From the NCBI GenBank assembly GCA_049999725.1, contig JBNGIS010020610.1, forward strand, positions 53,430 through 82,259: DNA of 28,830 nucleotides. The letters run 5' to 3'. Origin of the DNA: Haplomitrium mnioides (Eukaryota > Marchantiophyta > Haplomitriopsida > Calobryales). A program made the translations under genes and the position numbers. Shown piece by piece: positions 10,181-19,555 of the stretch. The notes under the pieces were generated by a model. That model saw only the letters and a list, made by a program, of their open reading frames with translations, made no database searches and was not told the origin of the DNA. Position 1 is the first letter of the stretch. Every line of letters begins with the position of its first letter.

Positions 10181-11147
10181 TGTAATAATACAAGCATAAT
10201 GTTGTGCTATATAAAAGAAAATAGAGAGGATTGATGTAACACTACACACATACATTACATACAAGTTAGCAAAAACATAACACATATAAAAGAAGCGTAC
10301 AAGGAACTTAGAAAACCCACAAGGTCAAAGATGCCAAACAAAGCACTATCTCTTCTTTATATACTTGATAGAAAGCACTTTGCTTATATGGGTGAAAGAA
10401 CCCCATTGGTTCCTTTTCTATCCTCTTCTAATTGGACCCTTCTTTTCTCTCTCATTCTGATTGGACTACCATTTACTTTTATTCTCCTTCTGCCACATGT
10501 CTTTATCTTTAGAACCTTCTATCTCTCTTTAATCCTCTACTTGCCACATGTCCTTATCCTCTTTTAAAGTAGTCTATATAGACTTCATATTTCACTTTAA
10601 TTCATTGACTTTCTCTCCTCTTGCCACATGTCCAACTCTCTATAATATAAGCCGCTTTTTGCTACTCGAACTTAGCAATAACTTTCTAGATATAATTAAC
10701 ACTATATCTTGCTTCATTTTTAGCTATAAATTACTAAATTTAGTAACCATAACAAGTGAAGTAAGTGGTAGAGGGTAACTTTTAGGGTTGAAATCATTTT
10801 AATTTTACTTGTCTTTGAAGTTACTTTAAGTGAAGTAGTATAAGGTTACTTTTAGGGTTTAAGTGAGATCAGATTGCTTGCTTTCAAGGTTACTTTTAGA
10901 TACGTGAGATAAGATTACTTTTAGGGATGAAATTAGAAGTGACTTGTAAGCGAATGAAGAGGAATGACACTTTCTTCTCATATGTAAATAGAAAGACTTC
11001 ATGGCCTTTGCACTTTGAGTTGCACAACTCTATTATAGTTATATTGTAGTGGTTTTGCTTGGCTTGTTGGCATTTCATTGAAGAACTCTATTAGAAATCA
11101 CTATGAGTTCTTACTCATTTGGATTTTTTCTTTGAGTTTTTTTTACA
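10181..11147 (+). repeat. 3' LTR of element C, interrupted by a solo LTR
   Basis: Starts TGTAATAATACAAG and ends TTTTACA. Without the 520-bp insertion and one 5-bp target copy it is about 442 bp, similar to A (416) and B (380). Several internal copies of 'ggttacttttagg' (about 10780, 10845, 10890, 10915) make it longer than the B LTR. The early part contains 'gtgctatataaaag', a TATA-like box. Confidence 0.87.
10235..10754. mobile_element. Solo LTR of a second retrotransposon family
   Basis: A 520-bp segment with TG at its left end (TGTAACACTACAC) and CA at its right end (CATAACA) splits the element C LTR. It is flanked by 'attga' (10230-10234) and 'agtga' (10755-10759); the uninterrupted LTR of element B reads 'gagtga' at the equivalent place, so these are a 5-bp target-site duplication with one substitution. 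The interior is pyrimidine-rich, has three 'gccacatgtc' motifs (near 10493, 10545 and 10621) and no coding sequence. It is unrelated to the LTRs of A, B and C. A solo LTR arises when the two LTRs of a full element recombine. Confidence 0.82.
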
Positions 11148-11167
11148 ACTTCTCACTATACCAAGTT
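11145..11167 (-). repeat. 23-bp remnant of element A gag between C and B
   Basis: These 23 bases are the exact reverse complement of 12030-12052 in element B's gag (encoding LGIVRS and neighbours). They correspond to the codons that should follow immediately upstream of the point where element A's gag breaks at 8615. The first three bases are shared with the end of the element C LTR. The piece is therefore a sliver of element A left between two later insertions. Confidence 0.85.
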
Positions 11168-11547
11168 TGTAATAGTACAACCATGACGTTGTGCTATTTA
11201 TAAGAAAATAGAGAGGAGTGAAGGAAGTAGTAAAGGTTATTTTTAGGGTTGAAATCATTTTAAGATTACTTGCTTTTGAAGTTACTTTAAATGAAGTGGT
11301 TTATGGTCACTTTTAAGGGTTGAAATTGGAAGTGACATGTAGTAAAGAAATGTGGATGATATCTTCTTCTCTTGGATAAATAGAGGAGCTTCAAAGCCTC
11401 ACTCCTCATTCTGGAGTTCTTCTCGAATCACTTAAGCTCTTTGGTTGTTTGGCTTTTCTTTGCCTTATTGGCATTTGGTTGAAGAACTCTATTTGAGTTT
11501 ACTATGAGTTCTTACTCATTTGGATTTGGTCTTTGAGCTCTTTTACA
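11168..11547 (+). repeat. 5' LTR of element B
   Basis: 380 bp with TGTAATAGTACAAC at the start and TTTTACA at the end. It aligns with the LTRs of A and C; 'gttgtgctatttataag' near 11190-11210 is the TATA region. The run 'gaagaactctatttgagtttactatgagttc' region (about 11480-11512) is shared with all three LTRs. No 3' partner exists in the window, so insertion age cannot be judged from LTR divergence. Confidence 0.88.
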
Positions 11548-11599
11548 TTAGCAAAGCTACGGTTTTGTTTTTTTTTTTTTTTTGCTCATAGGGTGGTGG

Positions 11600-12261
11600 G
11601 TTATATAGAGATTCAAGAGGTGGTGGTTCAAGTAATGGAACAACGACTTAAATATCTTTCTTATCTTTTGGAAGTAAGAATGACAGAAAGAGAAACTTTT
11701 CGACAAGAAGAGAGTTATGAACGATTTTTTATGCCAAATGCAAATGATAGGAAGATGGTTTGTGTTGCATATGAGAACTTCATATTTGATTATGAGCAAT
11801 ATTTTGAAGCTACAAATATTAAACAAGATGGTTGACAAAATCTATTTGCAGCAAGTCAATTAGTAGGAGTTGCAAATACTTGGTGGAGATATCAAATAGA
11901 ACAAGCATAACGTGGATTTGTTGCTCATATTGTTTCTTGGTGTGAATTCAAAGAAGAGGTGATTTCAAGATTTAGGGCTATAAATGCTTCAAAAATAGCA
12001 AGAGATCAATTGGCCAAACTAAAACAACTTGGTATAGTGAGAAGTTGTGGTACATATTTTCAAGATACAATTATGCAAATTCCTCATATAAGAGAAGAAG
12101 AAGCACTAGACCGCTTTGTTTGGGGAGTGAAGCCTTGCACAAAAATGGAAGTTACAATAAGAGAACCTACTCAATTAGAAGAAGCAATGCGCCTAGCGGA
12201 GCAACATGACTCATTACTTACTGCTACAAAAGCTAGGCCTCATCCTCAACCATTCGAATAG
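11600..12261 (+). pseudogene. Element B gag remnant
   Basis: A retrotransposon Gag (capsid-like) region. The start is preserved as an open frame to 11835 (FRQEESYERF, FIFDYEQYFEATN), a stop follows, then the aromatic block ANTWWRYQIEQ (about 11870-11905), a further stop, and an open frame 11959-12261 containing EEVISRFRAINASKIARDQL, IREEEALDRFVWGVKP and EEAMRLAEQHDSLL. Gag would form the virus-like particle in which reverse transcription occurs. At least two in-frame stops disrupt it. A CCHC zinc knuckle is not visible. A 19-base T run sits upstream near 11565-11583. Confidence 0.82.
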
Positions 12262-12369
12262 CGTACTCAGAACTTCACAAGCTCAAATAGAATTAAATTT
12301 TGACGAGAATTCAAAGTACCTTGTTAACTCAAAGTTCCAAACTTAACAGTATGATTGAATAGCACTCTT

Positions 12370-14860
12370 GTAGAATGTTGGTGGAAAGCGAGAGTTCTGA
12401 AAATTTTATGTCACTATGTTTTGCTAAGATAATCAAAGAAAAATTTAAGCCTATCAAGAGGAGTGTTGTAACTATGGCCGATAGCCAAAAGCATGACGTT
12501 TTTCGCTCTCAAAAGCCATTCTTTCTAAGGATTAGAAAAGAGTATATGGAATCTATGCTCTTTGTTATTGGATCTATATAACATGACATCATTTTAGGGT
12601 TGCTTTGGTTTGAAGATCAATCTGCTCAATTTGATTGGGAAAAATGATAAATTCAAATTACTTTACAAGATATGATTTTTTTTGGGATGTTTGACACCGT
12701 TGGTAAAGAAATCTAGATTGATTCAGCATATTAATTAAGTGGAGCAAGAGTTTCCTATCTTTGTTGTTTGGATCAAGCCTATTATGAACTTGAGTAAGAA
12801 GGGAGGAAAAAGTGCGCCAACTTCAATGATAGATGATATTTTGAAGGAGTTTGTGGATGTGTTTTTGGAGGATTTGCCGAAGGAGTTGCCAAATGATCAA
12901 GGAATGTCTTTTCCAATTGAGTTGATACTAGAAAGTACTCCTTATAATCAACCTATATATCGGTTATCACCACAAGAATTAGATGAGCTTCGAAAGGCTT
13001 TGACAGATCTTCTTGAGAAGGATTTCATTCAACATAATACTTTGCCTTAAGAAGCTCTGGTATTCTTTGTACCAAAGAAAGATGATAGACTTCGTCTTTG
13101 TAAAGATTATCGAGGCTTGAACTGTCAAACAATAGAGAATACCTATTCTCTACCTCGTTATTGATGATTTTTTAGATCAATTAAGTGGTGCGTGATTCTT
13201 TTCTAAGCTGGATTTTTGAAGTGGTTATTGGCGAATTCTTATCAAGTCAAATAATGTACCAAATACAACTTTTTGATCAAGGTATGGGTATTTTGAGTAG
13301 AAGTTTCCTACATTTGGTCTTACTAATGCTTTGGAAATATTCATGGATCAAATGCATCGAGTTTTTAATGGGTTATTGGATAAGTCAGTATTGGTGTTCT
13401 TTGACAATATTCTTATCTTTAGTAAAAGTGAAGTTAAGTATCGTGCTAATATCAAGAAAGTATTACAAAGACTATGCAATTCGAAGTTTAATTGTAAGAA
13501 GTCTAAGTGTGAGTTTTGGAAGCAAGAAGTGACTTATCTAAGACACAAAATGTCTATGAATAGCATCAAGATGGAGGAAGAGAAAATTAAGGCTATTGTG
13601 GAGTGGCCAACACCAAAAGACGCAAAGGATGTTCTAGCTTGCAATGGATTAGCACGTTTTTTTGTCGAAGATTCATCCATTACTATGTTTGTATTGTTGC
13701 ACCACTAACGGATCTACTAAGAAAAGAGGCAAAGTTTCAATAGAGGACCAAAGAGCAAAGTACATTTCAACAGCTCAATAATGCGGTGTCTTCTCGTCCA
13801 ATTCTACAACTATATGACCCAAAGACACGTTGTATAATTGATTTTGATGCCTCTAATTTTGCTATTGGAGTAGTGTTACAACAAGTGTTTGAAGATGGAC
13901 TTCATCTGATTGCCTTCATGTCACGCTGACTAAATGCAATGGAGAAGAATAGTTTTGCAAAGGATAGAGAGTAGATAGCAATGGTTTATACTACCAAGGT
14001 TTGGAGATACTATCTTTTAAAAAAGCAGATACTTATGCACACTAATCACAAGCCTTTGCTACAATCAATTCACTTGGAAAATATGACAAGTCGTCATCAT
14101 CGATGGGAATATTAGTTACAATGCTTTGATATCAAGTTGGAGTACAAGTCGAGAAAGTTCCACACCATTCTTGATGCATTGTCACAGATTCATTGTCACA
14201 AAGACTGGATCATCAACTAAATACATTGGAAGTTGCAAATGTTAATATATTACATCTTGATGAAGCAACCACTAATAGCTTTCATCAAAAGTTATAAAAA
14301 ATACATTAGAAGTTGCAAATGTTAATATATTACATCTTGATGAAGCAACCACTAATAGCTTTCACCAAAAGTTATAAAAAGATGCATTCTTTAATCTTGT
14401 CAGGACACATTTGGCAGTCAAAGATAGTAAATATCATACATTTTCTATTTGAGGTAGTATTTTCTATCAAAACCATCAAATATATTTTCCACAAGATAGT
14501 AAGTATCATACATTTTCTATTTGAGGTAGTATCTCTATGAAGACCATCAAATATATTTTCTACGCAATAACCCGTTTACAAAAAGCACATAATACTCCAA
14601 TCTCTAAATATCTTACGGTAGTTGCTTCAATGGACTTGATTCAATGGACTTGATAATAGCAAAATGTAACTCAAGATATTTGTGACTTTATTTGTTCTTG
14701 TGAAAATTGTCAACGAAATAAGACTTTAAATCAAAATGTGGTTTTATTTGTTCTTGTGAAAATTATCAACGAGATAATATTTCAAATCAAAAATCAACCA
14801 CTATCAATTCCTATTACTTATTGGAAACATGTAAGTTAATATCTTATCACTTTGCTTACC
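12370..14860 (+). pseudogene. Element B protease, RT, RNase H and partial integrase remnant
   Basis: The protease site near 12375-12410 reads MLVESESSENF, so the catalytic DSG is gone (element A keeps it). RT starts about 12840 (FLEDLPKELP), with [15 protein letters not shown] near 13000 and [18 protein letters not shown] near 13063-13122; the catalytic box is FFDN (13397-13408), again with the second aspartate replaced by asparagine. KMEEEKIKAIVEWPTPKDAKDV follows (13570-13635), then RNase H with FDASNFAIG (about 13840-13868) and LLQSIHLENM (about 14059). The integrase zinc region and core start are recognisable but scrambled by tandem duplications from 14178 onward. Stops are frequent. Confidence 0.87.
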
Positions 14861-15804
14861 CACACGTTACTCCCAAGGTGGTAGGCCTATGTGAACACCA
14901 ACTTAAGGAAAACAATGTAATTCTCTTTTTCAATCATTGTATACAATATATTTATAGCCATGGAGATATGGAGAGTAAAACTTACCCCAAAAAAACAATT
15001 AAATGGCATTTGCAACAACACACCTTCACATATCGCAACTAAGCAACAAGAAGAGTGCATCCTTCACAATGTGCTAGCAAACAAAGAGTTTCAAACCATC
15101 CTGCCTCATCATGTGTAGGAGTGATAAGCTACCACTAAAAGGAGAGTGCATCCTTCCCAATGCGCTACCAAATAAAAAATTTCAGACCAATCTACCTCAT
15201 CATGTGTAGCGGTGATAAGCTACCACAACTTCCTCTAGTTTCACCAGTTCTCCACATCCTCATCATGTGTAGCAATGACAACCTGCAACAACTTCCTGAT
15301 GGTTCCATCAGCTCCCAACAGCAGGTCCAGATCAATCTTCATACTGAGTTTCTACTACTCTCTGGAAGTAATAAGTAAACTCCAAGAATCCAAACAAATA
15401 AAAACCCATCCTCTATGGTGTCAGCTTGCAAAATCATTCACTTCCACTTAGTTTGGTTTTATGAGCAGACATCCAAGATAAGAAAAAACTATCTAAGAGG
15501 TCTGCTGAAAGGTTAGCAATTAAGCATGAACATAGCACATGAAGCTTATCACGGTGACTGCTTGAATGTAGATCATCCCCTATAGTCACTTGCTTGAATG
15601 TAGATCGTCCCCTATAGTCACTGGAAAATAGCCATGAAGATGTGGAGAAGAAAACTAACCACAAAACCAAAATAAATGATAGTTGCAAGAGTCTTGGAAA
15701 AACCTACACATCACAACTTTGCAACAAGTAGAGTACAGCATGATAGTTGCAAGAGTCTAGGAAAAACCTACACATCACAACTTTGCAACAAGTAGAGTAC
15801 AGCC
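14178..15804. repeat. Cluster of short two-copy tandem duplications
   Basis: Eight direct duplications, each in two copies, sit in 1.6 kb: about 13 bp at 14178; 80 bp at 14221/14301; 72 bp at 14421/14493; 14 bp at 14627/14641; 56 bp at 14686/14742; 91 bp at 15052/15143; 32 bp at 15559/15591; 64 bp at 15677/15741. They cross the boundary between element B and the 0.6-kb repeat array, so they arose after those sequences were joined or from a local property of the region. Confidence 0.85.
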
Positions 15805-16565
15805 TTCGCATTGTGGTGTCAGACAAAAAGTTTCAGACCAATCAGCCTCATCATGTATAGCAGTGACAACATGCCACAACTTCCTGCTGGTTTCATCAAC
15901 TCCTTACAGCAGTTCCAAATCCATCTTCATACTGGCTTTCTGCCACCTTTTGCCACTTTCTGGAAGTAACAGGGAAACTCAGTCATGATGATGCCTACCT
16001 AGCCACCAAAAATCCAAACTAATCAAAATCTGTCCTCTCAAGCATCTTGAAACATCATTCCCTTTACTGAAGTTTGACCTTGTGAAGCAGACATCCAATA
16101 AAAAACCTCTCCAAGAGGACTTCTGAATTGCCACCTTTTGCACTCTGAATACAGCACCTTGTGCACCCTGACTATAGCACATAAAGCATATCACCGGTGA
16201 CTACTTGGATGGAGAATATCCACTGAAGTCTCTGGAAAATACAGTTGTGAATATGTGGAGAGGAAACCTACCCACGAGAATAAATAAATAGAAGTTGCAA
16301 TAGGAAAAACATACACATCACAACTACACAACACATAGATTGCAGCCTTCACAATGTGATGTCAAGCACAAGTTTCAGGCCAATCAGCTTCATCATGTGT
16401 AGCCACACAAGCTGCCACAACTTCCTGCTCAACCTCCTTCCACAACTTCCTGCTCGTTTCATCAGCTCCCAGTCAGTTTCATCACCTTTGTACTCAGTTT
16501 CTGCCACTTTCAGATGTAACGGGAAAACTGTGTCATCATGACACCTAGCCTTGTGTATGATATAT
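14958..16565 (-). repeat. Array of a 0.6-kb tandem repeat, about 2.5 units
   Basis: Unit starts are marked by 'tgtggagag'-type blocks at 14958, 15632 and 16244, giving periods of 674 and 612 bp. Each unit carries, in plus-strand order, a 'cacatcacaact' block, 'catcatgtgtagc', 'ccacaacttcctg', 'tcagctccc' and 'tttctgccac' blocks. The family is oriented opposite to its copies at 2278 and 24020. The third unit ends near 16565. It has no coding capacity I can recognise, and no terminal inverted repeats or TG...CA ends are evident, so its class is unknown. Confidence 0.85.
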
Positions 16566-16827
16566 TGAATCATCTGTTATTCCTTCTCTCGGTCCTGCAG
16601 TGATGATCCTCTCAGTCTCATTTCTTGAGTCTACAAAATATTGACTCATCTCCTCCTTTCCAGTTCCTATGTGGCCTTTTGGCTGGTCTGGGATTTTAAT
16701 CAAACTCTATTTCATTCCTATTCCCTCAGGCCTTCATGAGAACATCGTACTTTCGTCTCTCAATCCTTCTCTCAATGCTTTCACGATCTGTAGTTCCTTC
16801 TCTCAATCTTGAGTCTCTTCAAGTGTC
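16566..16827. other. Pyrimidine-rich sequence without a gene
   Basis: C/T-rich on the plus strand with 'ttccttctctc' motifs like those of the following array, so it is probably a decayed outer part of that array. No coding sequence seen. Confidence 0.5.
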
Positions 16828-17095
16828 CAATCTATTGAATCATCTGCCCTTCCTTCTCTCCATCCCCTGAGTGAAAACAATTTAATTTCTTCTCTCCATC
16901 CTTGTCCAATACGTTGCATCATCTACAGTTTTCTTCTCTCAATGCTGAATTAAAACAATTTACTTCATGTTCTCAATCCTTCTACAATACATTGAATTAT
17001 CTGTACTTCCCTTCTCTCAATGCTCTGAGAGAAAACAATGTACTTCCTCTCTCACTCCTTAGTGTACAATATGTTGCATCACCTGTACTTCGAAG
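16828..17095. repeat. Degenerate 79-bp tandem repeat, 3 units plus part
   Basis: Units start at 16828, 16907, 16985 and 17067 with 'caat-ta/cgttgaatcatctg', continue with 'ccttctctcaatgc' and 'gaaaacaatttacttc', and end in 'tctcaatccttc'. Spacing is 79, 78 and 82 bp. Copies differ by many substitutions, so the array is old. Confidence 0.75.
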
Positions 17096-17582
17096 TACCC
17101 AGGTTATATTTTTGGCACGGAGTTTATCGCCCTGTCGAACAAAGTAGAGCTTGGAATCGCTCTCCACTAGCAATTTGGTGAACACAGTTGGGGATCTCTA
17201 GCATTTCCCGGTGCAGACCAGTAATGCTCCTGATGTTTGCCTTCCGGTAACGGTCCATTTTCACAACGGTCCATGTCCTTGTGGTAATGGTTTAGAAAGT
17301 TATCTTCTTTTTTTGGTAATGATTCTGAGGATTGAGAAGGAAGTACAGGTGACAGTAGAATCGGGATAAAACAGCTGCGGTGAAGACTGTGGTAACCCTG
17401 GACCGTCCCATTAATCAGCAACGATCCTGAACGAACACAACCGACAACAGAGTGACGAAAATCGCAGTTTTTTTTCTTCTCTGATCTTGGGACTCTTTTA
17501 CGATCCTTTTTGCACTACTTTCCCCAACCTTCTTCCATTGTCCTCCACCTCCCTTCTCCATTGCCTGCCAACTTGAGCTTAA
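17096..17582. other. No assignable gene
   Basis: A minus-strand open frame of 84 codons (17167-17421) and an overlapping shorter one (16997-17185) show no family I recognise. Sequence composition becomes more GC-rich here than in the repeats to the left, suggesting the edge of the gene-bearing region. Confidence 0.35.
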
Positions 17583-18310
17583 TTCAAGGCTAGAACAGGG
17601 GGTCGGTGGCGCTCTTCAGGTTCAATTCCTTGTGGAAGCCTTCCTTCACTTGCTGATTATTCCAACCCATCGGGTAATATTTCGAGATTTTTTGCGGCCA
17701 CGGCATCGAGGGCTTACAGAGCTTGGCAACTTCTAGCCGTGAACACTTTCAATGTAGCAACAAGTGGTATAAACCGTGAGTCCCTCCAACCTTTGAAAGA
17801 TAGATTTGATAGTGTAGCGGTGAAATGCAAAGTTCTGAAGATCTAGCTTTTGAGAGCGTGATGAAAGCAAAAGGAACTGTCGCAAATAACATACCAGGTG
17901 CTATGCCAGTTGAAGCAAAGCCGATGCTACCTGAATCCTACGCGCCCGGTTTGGGGGCAGAAAATGCGACTCCAGCAACAAATAGTTACACGCAATCTGC
18001 AACGTGAAAGATGAGACATGGGAACGTTGCAAACCAGTGAAAGCCAAGGGCCAATCAAACTCGACGACTCCAGGAGCGAATACGAGCGACACAATCAGAA
18101 TGCAACGGCAGTCCTCTACGGTCTGAAAGATATCACCACCACAACCGGAGAGAAGAAGAGCTACGTCATCCGTGCTTTCATCGGGGCGAAAGAGCGATGG
18201 AGTAAACCCTCGTGAACATGATAAAGCATTGGCAGATCTGATCACGGAAAATGATCAGGCCATCTTGGAACGCAGTTAGCCAAAGGAGCTTGATCGTGGC
18301 AATTTACTCC
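17583..18310 (+). pseudogene. Possible degraded or spliced gene, function unknown
   Basis: A frame open from 17585 to 17840 encodes a serine/arginine-rich stretch (ISRFFAATASRAYRAWQLL near 17675-17730) that resembles an organelle-targeting presequence. A GTGAGT splice-donor motif occurs at 17779, and a CAG acceptor before 17897 would join it to a second open frame (AMPVEAKPMLPESYAPGLG, stopping at 18007). The resulting 118-bp intron is of normal size. After 18007 open stretches continue in other frames (to 18215). No start codon is evident at the 5' end and I do not recognise the protein; a late-embryogenesis-abundant-like mitochondrial protein is only a guess from its composition. It may be a decayed gene or a real gene with exons I cannot resolve. 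Confidence 0.3.
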
Positions 18311-18677
18311 AGGTCCTTAGCGCGCTTGTGTGTTGCGCATCTGCATTTAAGGACAACACCCACCATATTTTCAATAGGAGAAATAGAAGTGGAAAACTGA
18401 CAAAGAAATTATTTTTGCCATTGGTTCATTTGACATTGGATGCAATGGTTGCGCCTCCTTCATCACGACAATGCATTTTTATGAATTACGTAAAGGGAGA
18501 AGGAGACAGAATCATTACCTGAGTTCTCGGACGGGGAAATTTCTATTTTTGTTACGCTCAACTACGTTGTCATTGCAAACTGGTCCTATTTTTTGTTTAC
18601 TTCCTTCTAAGTCGTGTTCGCGTTTGAACTTACAAGAATTTCCATTGCCTGCAATGTTTTGGTTCTCCCTGCCACCT
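18311..18677. other. No assignable gene
   Basis: Short overlapping open frames on both strands, none recognisable. Confidence 0.35.
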
Positions 18678-18837
18678 GCATTGCCACAACCTTGTGTAAC
18701 GCGTAGTCTGCATTGACACAACCTTGTGTAACGCGTGGTCTGCATTGACACAACCTTGTGTAACGCGTGGTCTGCATTGACACAACCTTGTGTAACGCGT
18801 AGTCTGCATTGCCACAACCTTGTGTAACGCGTAGTGT
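18678..18837 (+). repeat. 32-bp tandem repeat, five copies
   Basis: Five consecutive 32-bp units, each 'gcattg' then 'cacaaccttgtgtaacgcgt' then 'agtct' or 'ggtct'. Units 1 and 5 have 'gcc' where units 2-4 have 'gac', and units 2 and 3 have 'ggt' for 'agt'. Each unit contains an ACGCGT palindrome and the dyad ACAAccTTGT. The open frames across it on the minus strand simply reflect that the unit lacks stops. Confidence 0.95.
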
Positions 18838-19426
18838 ACCTAGTTGCATGCCCGTCGTGTCCTGCGTCCAGTTTTGGTACCATACCAGAATGGAAAGTAT
18901 AGAGGTGGCTCAGCTGAGCAAGGAGTGAGTCATACATTGAACAGGGGAACCGCATCCAGTAACAAAATTCACCTCAAAACATAACGCAAGATCTCCACCT
19001 CAACCAGTGGGCAAAGAATACACGATATATGAGATGACGGAAAGACAAAACCAGACGCTCCCTATTCACTCAATTAAACGCATCATCACAGCCAACTCTT
19101 AGTATATATCTTCCTAATGATCTCCCACAAGACAGCAGTTTACTAAGTCATTCCATGTAGCCAAGAAGCCAACACAGCAAACCAACAACCTTCATTCCAC
19201 ACACCCACAAGGCAACAGTGCAGATGATCCGTTTGCACACCAAGAAAGGCAAAAACTACCGCTACAAAAAGAGGCTCAAAGGTGACAACCAAACAGATCG
19301 AATAGGCATACGAGCGGTAGGATAGAGTAAGAGAGACCAGTGACAAACCCTCAGTAAGCCAAACTCTAGACTAGAACCACGAACATCTGAAATCTACCAA
19401 AGAAAGAAACACAAAACATACGACAA
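18838..19426. other. No gene seen; possible 3' UTR of the minus-strand exon
   Basis: No coding sequence supported. If the exon at 19427-19555 is real, the part just below 19427 would be its 3' untranslated region. Confidence 0.35.
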
Positions 19427-19555
19427 TCAATTTCCGATAGACGAGTGGAAACCCGCACGACTGCTCATAGCCTCATTGTCGTGAGGCAAGCTCAGCGGGT
19501 AGTCTTCATCGTGCTCTGTTTCAATAGCATCCATAACAAATGCGATCAAATCAAC
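19427..19555 (-). pseudogene. Possible last exon of an unidentified gene
   Basis: On the minus strand, 43 codons including the stop follow an AG acceptor (CAAAG before 19555). The peptide is acidic, with FVMDAIETEHDEDYPLSLP and NEAMSSRAGFHSSIGN at the C terminus, and looks more like protein than random translation. Just upstream (about 19650-19562) another frame is open with CHNTCDAKLQDVAAGNMHG, one frame off. Either a short intron or a frameshift separates them. I do not recognise the family and find no start, so it may be an orphan exon of a decayed gene. Confidence 0.25.

Larger units (their letters stand above)
8616..11147 (+). mobile_element. Ty3/gypsy chromovirus C, 5'-truncated, inserted in element A gag
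   Basis: This plus-strand copy starts in the middle of RNase H ('agcccttgctgcaatcaat' at 8616, matching element B at about 14050) and runs through integrase, chromodomain and one 3' LTR. It has no 5' LTR, gag, protease or RT. On its left, A's gag stops at 8615; on its right, A's gag resumes in the same orientation at 11145-11167, with only about 2-5 bp of the gag missing. I see no target-site duplication. A truncated copy sitting cleanly inside another element is unusual for LTR retrotransposons. It also contains a nested solo LTR at 10235-10754. Confidence 0.88.
11168..14860 (+). mobile_element. Ty3/gypsy chromovirus B, 3'-truncated
   Basis: Plus-strand element with 5' LTR (11168-11547), gag, protease, reverse transcriptase, RNase H and the first part of integrase, ending near 14860. 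The chromodomain and the 3' LTR are missing. It starts directly after the gag sliver of element A, so it probably inserted into A's gag; the expected right target-site copy is absent, as is the rest of A, implying a deletion that removed B's 3' end together with A's 5' end. The last 600 bp contain several local duplications. No base run typical of a tRNA-Met primer binding site is evident right after the LTR. Confidence 0.88.

Noticed and set aside
14958-16565. LTRs of a further retroelement
   Set aside because: The units are directly contiguous without internal coding sequence, and no TG...CA ends or target duplication could be identified.
17605-17630. tRNA T-loop-like 'ggttcaattcc'
   Set aside because: The flanking bases do not form a T stem, and no acceptor or anticodon arm can be drawn around it.
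18515-18955. 146-codon minus-strand frame with a repeated peptide over 18.5-18.9 kb
   Set aside because: The repetition comes from the 32-bp DNA repeat, which has no stop in any of three overlapping minus-strand frames. No independent coding signal.
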